Part shown: positions 58,301 to 64,000 of the stretch, piece by piece
Position numbering within the stretch: position 1 is the first letter of the stretch
Layout: each line of letters starts with the position of its first letter
Source of the DNA: Eleusine coracana subsp. coracana
Taxonomy: Eukaryota; Streptophyta; Magnoliopsida; Poales; Poaceae
Length of the DNA: 64,000 nucleotides
Assembly: GCA_032690845.1 (NCBI GenBank)
Contig: CM064417.1
Coordinates: 19,312,501 to 19,376,500 of the forward strand
Direction: 5' to 3'
The notes under the pieces: generated by a model
What the model was told of the DNA's origin: nothing
The model's database searches: none
The model's input: the letters and a program-made list of their open reading frames with translations, nothing else
Made by a program: the position numbers and the translations under genes

Positions 58301-59230
58301 GAGCTGCCAGGGAAGACCCTTGCGCAACAATTTGAGGATGGAGGGGGAACGGAGAGCTACCTAGGCGGAGCTTGACGCGACGGCGGCCATGGCGGGGGAA
58401 AAACAGGGGCGACGTCCGATCCTAGCGGAGGAAGGGGAAGGAGGCCAAGGCAGGGGTGTCTGGTCTCGTCGAGGGCCTGTGGATCGCGTGGCGCGCGCGC
58501 GAAAGCAGAGAGGAGAGGAGGGGAGGGGAGCTCGCGGTGGCAGTGGCCTTAAGTACCGCGCGGCAGTGCGCGGGCAGAGGGAGCGAGGAGGCGAGCTGGC
58601 CGCCGAGGGTTGGCTCGTCGGCGGAGCTTCAATGCGGCCGGTGGCACAGCAGGGAGCGGGCGGAGCAGTGGCCAGGATGGGCAAAAGCGAGAGGTGACGA
58701 TCGGTGGCCGGCGGGGAGGGTACGGTGGTGTCGACTGGTGAGTGGACCAGAGAAGAAAATGGTTGACCCCCCCCCCCTGACTGGAACAGTGCTGTACTTT
58801 TGCTGATTTCTCCACTTACGAAGCTTAAAATCCTTAGCAAATTTTTGTGTAGGTTCAGCAAATCCTACTTGCCAACTTTGTTTATGGGGCCACGTCGAAA
58901 TTCCTTCTAGACAATTAACTAAAATTCCTGAAACAGAGGTGCTGTTCTCTGCACTTAGGGAATTTTTAGGGGGATTAAACCTTTACCAAAAATTCCAGTA
59001 AATTTCCCAAAATTCTTTCTTGACATGCCCCACTGGAATATGCAAAAATATGGGCACACGTCCATTGAGTTTTTCCAAGTTTTTGAAAAGCTAATACTTG
59101 GCCAATTAGTGGAATTACTAATTAAATTGTTTCCCCTTTTTCTTTAGCACTTTAATTATTTGAAATTTGAATTAGTCAGCAATTAACATTGTGTTAGCTT
59201 AAACAACTATTTGTGACTTGGGATGTCACA
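55343..59230 (-). repeat. Tekay 5' LTR
   Basis: 3888 bp, TGTCGCAACC to ATGTCACA on the plus strand. It holds the roughly 318 bp at 55812-56129 that are missing from the 3' LTR, plus a short extra piece near 56777-56803 (cagggttgcttgcc). Its C run is shorter (11 C, 58767-58777). The GC-rich core is at about 57928-58760. Confidence 0.93.
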
Positions 59231-59800
59231 ACCTAGATCACGAGCAAGCACCGCATCCTGTATACCCCATGCTCTGCCCATCTCTTGAAACAGCTTAATC
59301 ACTGAAAAAGAGTATACAGAGAAGTACCAAGCCACCGCCATCCACTTATCAGGGACCTCAAATCCCAGATCCTCCAGATCAGCATCAATGATATCATTGT
59401 CATCCTCTTCTCCATCCTCTTCTTGCTTTCCAGTAAACGGTATAATCTCCCTGCTATGAACTTCCATCATACTCATCCTGCCAAACCTCACTCTCATGTC
59501 TCCTTGTCATCCTGCCAAACGTCGCTCTCATGTCTCCTTTTAAACCACCCTCAGCACTGCGGGATCCCCCAGGCATATCTTGCTTCACAATCTTCCCACG
59601 AGCACCATCCGGCTGGTATGATGCCATGTTCCAGCTCAGTCCAGAAGTATACGTATCTAGATCGTAGCCCACCAGATCGTGGCTTCGGGTGGGCAGAATC
59701 CTCACCGGATTCCCCTAGTTCACCCCAACCAGAATCAAGCAAGCGCCAATCATCGATACCCATAAACCTAGGACTACGTGAACATGGTACCAAACCCTAG
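59231..59800 (-). pseudogene. LINE ORF1 N-terminal part
   Basis: The minus strand has SHDLVGYDLDTYTSGLSW and GGLKGDMRATFGRM, then a 34-bp duplication that shifts the frame. The downstream frame reads REIIPFTGKQEEDGEED, VPDKWMAVAWYFSVYSF and AWGIQDAVLARDLG up to the Tekay insertion. It continues on the far side at 44987. The region from 59800 to about 60045 looks like the 5' UTR. Confidence 0.8.
59473..59540. repeat. 34-bp tandem duplication in LINE ORF1
   Basis: Two adjacent 34-bp units (59473-59506, 59507-59540) both begin tcatcctgccaaac and differ at three positions. As 34 is not a multiple of 3, the duplication shifts ORF1 out of frame. Confidence 0.9.
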
Positions 59801-60045
59801 AAACAACGAACCGACCAATGGCAATGAAAACACACGGCAAAGCAAATCAATACAAATGCGTCCAACTCAGAGAAGCCTCCCAGCTGACGTAAAAGGATCG
59901 GACTCTATCTCCAAACTATGCCTGATCAGGATTCAGAACCTCACTACCCATGAGAACCCTAATCGCCATGCCGCCGCCACTTCGTGGGAAATCGCATCTC
60001 TATTTGGCCATTCTCTGAGTATCATCTTCTTGGCTTCAATTAATA

Positions 60046-60998
60046 TTTAAATGACATTCGGCAGTTGATTCAAGGAGTAAAGAGTTTAACAATTGTTTTG
60101 GCACCTTGAAATTTCATATCTGGATTAATCCGAGATTTAGTAAAGCAACCATTGATCTTTGCTAAACTGCTAAAGTACATCTGTTTGTCTTAACGTTCAA
60201 TGCAGTTTTTGATTTTTTGCTTCTTGTGGTTAGTATTCAAGGACCAACTTATAATTCTAGCCAGGTTTTTGTACTTCTACTCTTGGCATGTGCATTCACT
60301 CCAGCACCTATTCACTGCCTCAGTACTCTAGGTCACAAATCTAATTTGGTATACATATCAATGTAAAATAATATTATTTTATGCCATGCTATTTTCAGCA
60401 ATTAAAACAACAGGTCATTTTTGTCTCTGAAACATTGGTCCAATCATTTCCCAAACTTGTTGCTAAAAAGTGGCTGCAAGAATTAGCTGACGCATCATCC
60501 ATGGATTATGTTGTCAATTATGAAAACCCAATAATAATCAGTAATTTTAAAACCTGAAAGAAAAATATAGCAGAGAATAGGATAGAAGAAATCCCACCGT
60601 GCATGAATGCTTAGAGATTGCCCTTGGACATGATTAACCTGCCTTAAAACTTAATCGACTCCAGTCCCTCTGCATTGTAGAGGAGAGTGCGCTGCCATGA
60701 CCTCATGAACTACCACCGTGATCCACTCGAAGATTTGACTAAGAGGGTACACACTTATTATAATATATTCACTGTAGCATACGTGATACTACATCAATAT
60801 AAGATTTTATAGTAACAATGTGCTCTCTTCATGGTACGTGCAAGTGTTACCTTACACAATAGCGTGGAAGATCAAGGAGCCAATCGGCCGGTGGAACCTG
60901 AAACGCTATTCTTTTGTTTTCTTATTTATTTATGAATATTAGATATGCATCTTATTATGTTTAGGTACTGTATTGTTTTGTTTTAAGTTACCGTAGCG
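60046..60998. other. Unassigned AT-rich DNA
   Basis: There are no convincing genes, RNA genes or repeat ends. Intron-like pieces (tgcag and gtttttg runs near 60205) are not enough to call an exon. Confidence 0.4.
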
Positions 60999-61001
60999 TT
61001 A

Positions 61002-61360
61002 GGGCATCTTCAAAAGAGCCTCACAAACTCTCCTTAAATCAAATTAATAACGTTTAATCTAAAAAAGAACGATCTCTAATAGCTTCCCAAAATAACTCAT
61101 AGATTTATTTTTCTCCTAAATTCATCTCATTTATAGCTAGAAACAAGAAGAAAGTTGGGAGACCCAATCCTTTTAGTTTTTAAGAGAATTAATGTTGTTA
61201 TGGCCTCAGATGCTGATGTGTGGTCCAATTTAAAGTTTTTTTGATCCATTTTTAGAGAAAACTATTAGAGAAGACAAGAAAATTATCCCTAATAATTTTT
61301 AGGCTGCTATTGAAAACACTTTTTTAGATTCTATTTTTTTATGAGCTTTTGAAGATGCTC
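61002..61360. mobile_element. MITE, Tourist/PIF-like
   Basis: 359 bp with inverted ends GGGCATCTTCAAAAG and, reverse-complemented, GAGCATCTTCAAAAG. Both ends are flanked by TTA (60999-61001 and 61361-61363), the PIF/Harbinger target. The similarity extends a few bases outside (gcgtta/ttacgc), so the exact ends could shift. There is no coding. Confidence 0.7.
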
Positions 61361-61674
61361 TTACGCAGGTAACATACTATTATGAAGAAATCTGCTTTCT
61401 TTTGACATCATAAATCATAGCAGTGGAGCATATTTTGTGTTGTTGAATCTACCAAAAAGATAAATTGCAAATTTACTATTGTGTCTGTTGTTGTTTATTA
61501 TTCGGGTATAAACATGTGGTGCGTTAGAACTGTTTTGCTATTTGTTTTGCATCACCGTAACATTAGCACAGGCAATATACTAGTTCTATTAGGATCTTAC
61601 ATGCATGTTTTGAGATATGATTTCAATTGATAACGGGCTAATACCTAGTATATTATAACACCTAAACTTTTTAT

Positions 61675-61953
61675 GTTCCTCCTCCATTTTGCAGCAGTGA
61701 TCAGATCTTTGTTCCATATAATTTTCATTTCGCTTTGATCAAAATCAAACATTATTTATCTTTGATAATTAATTTTTAAAAGTTGTATAGTTTAAACATC
61801 ATAAGATTTATATTTTCAGATTCATCATTACAAATATGTTGTAATATATTATTATTTTGTTAAATTATATAAACATTTAAAACTAATTATTAAATATAGA
61901 AATGTTGAACTTTGATCAAAACTAATAGGATAAGTAATTTAAAATAGAGGGAG
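61675..61953. mobile_element. MITE, Stowaway-like
   Basis: It ends aaaatagagggag before TA (61954-61955). The left end tgttcctcctccattttg after TA (61673-61674) is a degenerate version of the CTCCCTCC-type Stowaway terminus. Internal tttgatcaaaatcaaac and its inverse ctttgatcaaaac are typical of grass copies. Confidence 0.75.
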
Positions 61954-62256
61954 TATATAAGGTTTATGACATGACATGTGTTGTCTAGAGTCATGACATT
62001 TTATCCCATCACGATGAGCTTTATATTCGTTATCAAAAAAGAAAAGAAACTTTGAATGCGGTACTTCATCAACTACAGTCTGGTTGGAACACGGGCACTA
62101 AGTCCAACCCGACCGGCGATTTCTGGAAAGTCTTTCTGCTTAGAGCAAGAAGCGGAACCAAAATCAAGCTTTCTTTATTTTAATTTATGGATAACCAATC
62201 CATTTTCCAATATAGTTGGGAGATTCTACCCAAGAAATGGGTTCATAAAATGAAAA

Positions 62257-62381
62257 GATCGGAACATGGGAATAGATCTTATACCAATACTGACTACCCA
62301 TTTTCATTGTTGTGCTTTCTAAAATGGCATACCTATACAAGGGAATAGATCGGAACATGGGAATAGATCTTATACCAATAC
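62257..62381 (+). repeat. 34-bp perfect direct repeat
   Basis: gatcggaacatgggaatag...accaatac occurs exactly at 62257-62290 and 62348-62381, with 57 bp between. It is not a tandem array. The surrounding 62040-62260 has more even base composition than its AT-rich surroundings and an unassigned 65-codon frame; its origin is unknown. Confidence 0.8.
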
Positions 62382-62394
62382 GTTTTTTGTGGTA

Positions 62395-62778
62395 AATACC
62401 CTCCTACTAAATATATTTTGTTATAAAAATTATCCTAGTTAACACATGTTTAATTAATTTCATATGATTTTATCTATATAAATTTAAAATAAAGTTAAGT
62501 TAAATAAGTTCAACATTTATAGATTTTTAGTGTGTTAATTTCTCTGATTTTCATAAAGAACACATCAAAAATTTATTGTTAAACACCTTACAAATTTTAA
62601 TTTATATTTTTACTAAATATTCTCTATAAAAAAATATGAATATTATACTTTCAAAATTTTATATTTTTTGATAAGAACACCATTAGTTACTTTAAATAAA
62701 CAAAATTATGTTGAATAAATTAAACATGTACAAATTAAGATGGTTTTTATAACAAAACTCAATGAATAGATGGGAGTT
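62395..62778. mobile_element. MITE with long terminal inverted repeats
   Basis: About 384 bp. The left end TAAATACCCTCCTAC and reverse-complemented right end TAAACTCCCATCTAT align imperfectly. Inward is an exact shared ttttgttataaaaa. The TA dinucleotide at both sides fits a Stowaway-type insertion, although the ends are diverged. Confidence 0.65.
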
Positions 62779-62832
62779 TACAATAAAAATAACTTCTAAG
62801 TATGAATTTTAAACTTTTAACTGACTTATAGA

Positions 62833-63258
62833 ATGGTTTTTACGATTAATCCTTTTCAATTTTCGGAAGACCGAGTACAGCTCTGCCGTTCTCGTTATTC
62901 CCGTTGCATTGCATTGCTACGTCACAGCACAAATCCAGCGGAGGATTTGTGGCCGCATCCCGATCCGATATTGACGAGAACAAAAGCAGGAAGGAGAGGA
63001 AGGGAGGAAAAGGAAAAGGCGGCTGAGAAGGGGAGGAGTTTCCACGGAGGCAGGCGTCACCGCGTGCGTCACGCCGCCACGCGCCTCAGCGGTGAGGTCA
63101 CGACCGACCCCCACGAGGCCACGACTACGTCCCGCCGCGCTCGCGTGCTTCTCGACTTCTGTGGTGAGAGGCCAGACCGTACGGCCGTCGAGCCTCCAAA
63201 TAAAACGACCACCGCCGTCTGTTGGACACGCCTTCATTCACATCACATCTGTAGCTGA
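62833..63258. other. GC-rich block, possible gene 5' end
   Basis: A stretch of about 370 bp (62880-63250) is markedly GC-rich within AT-rich DNA. On the plus strand it has a 141-codon frame with no recognisable domain. On the minus strand it holds a pyrimidine-rich leader-like tract (ccttttcctcccttcctctc) downstream of ttttatttgg. It could be the promoter and first exon of a host gene or an old repeat core. Function is not claimed. Confidence 0.35.
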
Positions 63259-63484
63259 CTACTATCTTCATCCATAAATATAATAATTTGTTAATTGATA
63301 GATAATATATTTGATCATCTGTTTTATTTAAAAAATTATAAAAATAAAAAATCATATTTAAAATATCTCAAATAAAACAAGTTATAATAAAATAAATATT
63401 ATTTTTATAAATAATTTAAATAAGACAAAAGTCAAAGTTGTTATTTCAAAATTAATAAATCCTTACATTTTTAGATGGAGGGAG
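63259..63484. mobile_element. MITE, Stowaway-like
   Basis: 226 bp, left end CTATCTTCATCCATAAAT after TA (63257-63258) and right end ttagatggagggag before TA (63485-63486). The reverse complement of the right end (CTCCCTCCATCTAAAAAT) aligns with the left. The interior is very AT-rich. Confidence 0.75.
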
Positions 63485-63486
63485 TA

Positions 63487-64000
63487 CTAAGTTTATTTGA
63501 TTGATTGATCCAGTAATTATAAGCAAATTTTGCCAGTCGTCCTCTTACTTCCTTGGAATGAGATACAACTCCGTATATTTGATAGAATTTTGTGAAATGC
63601 TTACTGAATTGTTTATACAAAAATAAGTTATAAATCCTATCAAATATGTTGAAATCAAAAGTGTTTATTGAGACAAGCAGCTATTATTTTCTTTTAAAAT
63701 TATACTAGCATAAACAGTTTTGCAAAAGCACCAAACAGTTGCTTTTAACAATTTCTTCTCTATGTAAGCTAGTTGAACAAGTATTTTTTTCGGCTGAATT
63801 TTTTCACCATTATTCCTTATAATTACACCAAAAGTATACATGATTATTTTTAAACTAGGGTGTAAATAGAAGTTGGGAAATGCTCGAGATCAGACACCCG
63901 TTCCATCTGATGATTACTCGCAACAATTAAACGAAACATGTGCAACATTGTAAAATATTGACTACAACATCACTAGTCAATATATGCCACATCAGCGTTT
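63487..64000. other. Unassigned AT-rich DNA
   Basis: I see no supported gene or element end in this last stretch. Confidence 0.4.

Larger units (their letters stand above)
44988..59230 (-). mobile_element. Tekay-lineage chromovirus
   Basis: A 14.2-kb Ty3/gypsy element with LTRs at 44988-48558 (3') and 55343-59230 (5'), primer site, gag-pol and a C-terminal chromodomain. The target duplication accta is at 44983-44987 and 59231-59235, within LINE ORF1. The long LTRs (3.6-3.9 kb) with GC-rich cores and the chromodomain indicate Tekay/Del. LTRs are near-identical by eye outside indels, so it is among the youngest insertions here. A few stops and one frameshift disable the polyprotein. Confidence 0.93.
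43325..60045 (-). mobile_element. L1-type LINE, split by Tekay
   Basis: The minus-strand LINE has ORF1 from about 59705 to 59231. It continues at 44987 to 44203 on the other side of the 14.2-kb Tekay insertion, and then ORF2 endonuclease from 43894. The left side ends where the outer Tat LTR starts (43324), so most of ORF2, including RT, is missing from the window. The 5' limit near 60045 is approximate. Confidence 0.85.

Overview
The window looks like intergenic DNA from a large-genome grass. The evidence is nested LTR retrotransposons of typical grass types (SIRE-like copia, Tat, Tekay and CRM-like gypsy), a tRNA-derived SINE, an Ac/Ds-like hAT element and Stowaway-like MITEs. I found no intact host gene. 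The only candidate for host coding or promoter sequence is a GC-rich block near 62,880-63,250, and it is weak.

The left edge (1-1168) is the 3' end of a Ty3/gypsy element whose integrase frame runs into its LTR. It sits in a minus-strand copia gag remnant (1169 to about 3305). Next come AT-rich unassigned DNA and a SINE with a perfect 15-bp target-site duplication (3745-4070).

The middle is a set of nested insertions. A minus-strand Tat element (about 6170 to 43324) is split at 8290/32452 by a second Tat element on the plus strand (8291-32451, duplication gactc). The plus Tat was itself hit three times: by a tandem, RT-less gypsy element in its 5' LTR (8641-16427, duplication gactt); by a solo Tekay-like LTR in the last codons of integrase (23851-26942, duplication caatc); and by an LTR-like insertion in its antisense gene (about 28025-29612). 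The outer Tat also took a single RT-less gypsy copy in gag (36903-41188, duplication agaca) and an Ac/Ds-like element in its LTR (42352-43071).

The right third is a minus-strand L1-type LINE (43325-44987 and 59231 to about 60045) split by a 14.2-kb Tekay chromovirus (44988-59230, duplication accta). The Tekay element carries an additional coiled-coil ORF upstream of gag. From 60,050 to the end is AT-rich DNA with four MITEs, a 34-bp direct repeat and the GC-rich block.

Most element coding regions are broken. Many stops look like C-to-T (or G-to-A) changes, as expected for methylated repeats. The main exception is a 555-codon frame at 14003-15670. It joins a retroviral-type protease region to short integrase remnants with no reverse transcriptase, and it recurs in three copies here. 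The strongest observation is that the shared middle LTR of the tandem element is a chimera: its 5' part matches the downstream LTR and its 3' part matches the upstream LTR. That is the expected footprint of unequal LTR-LTR recombination.
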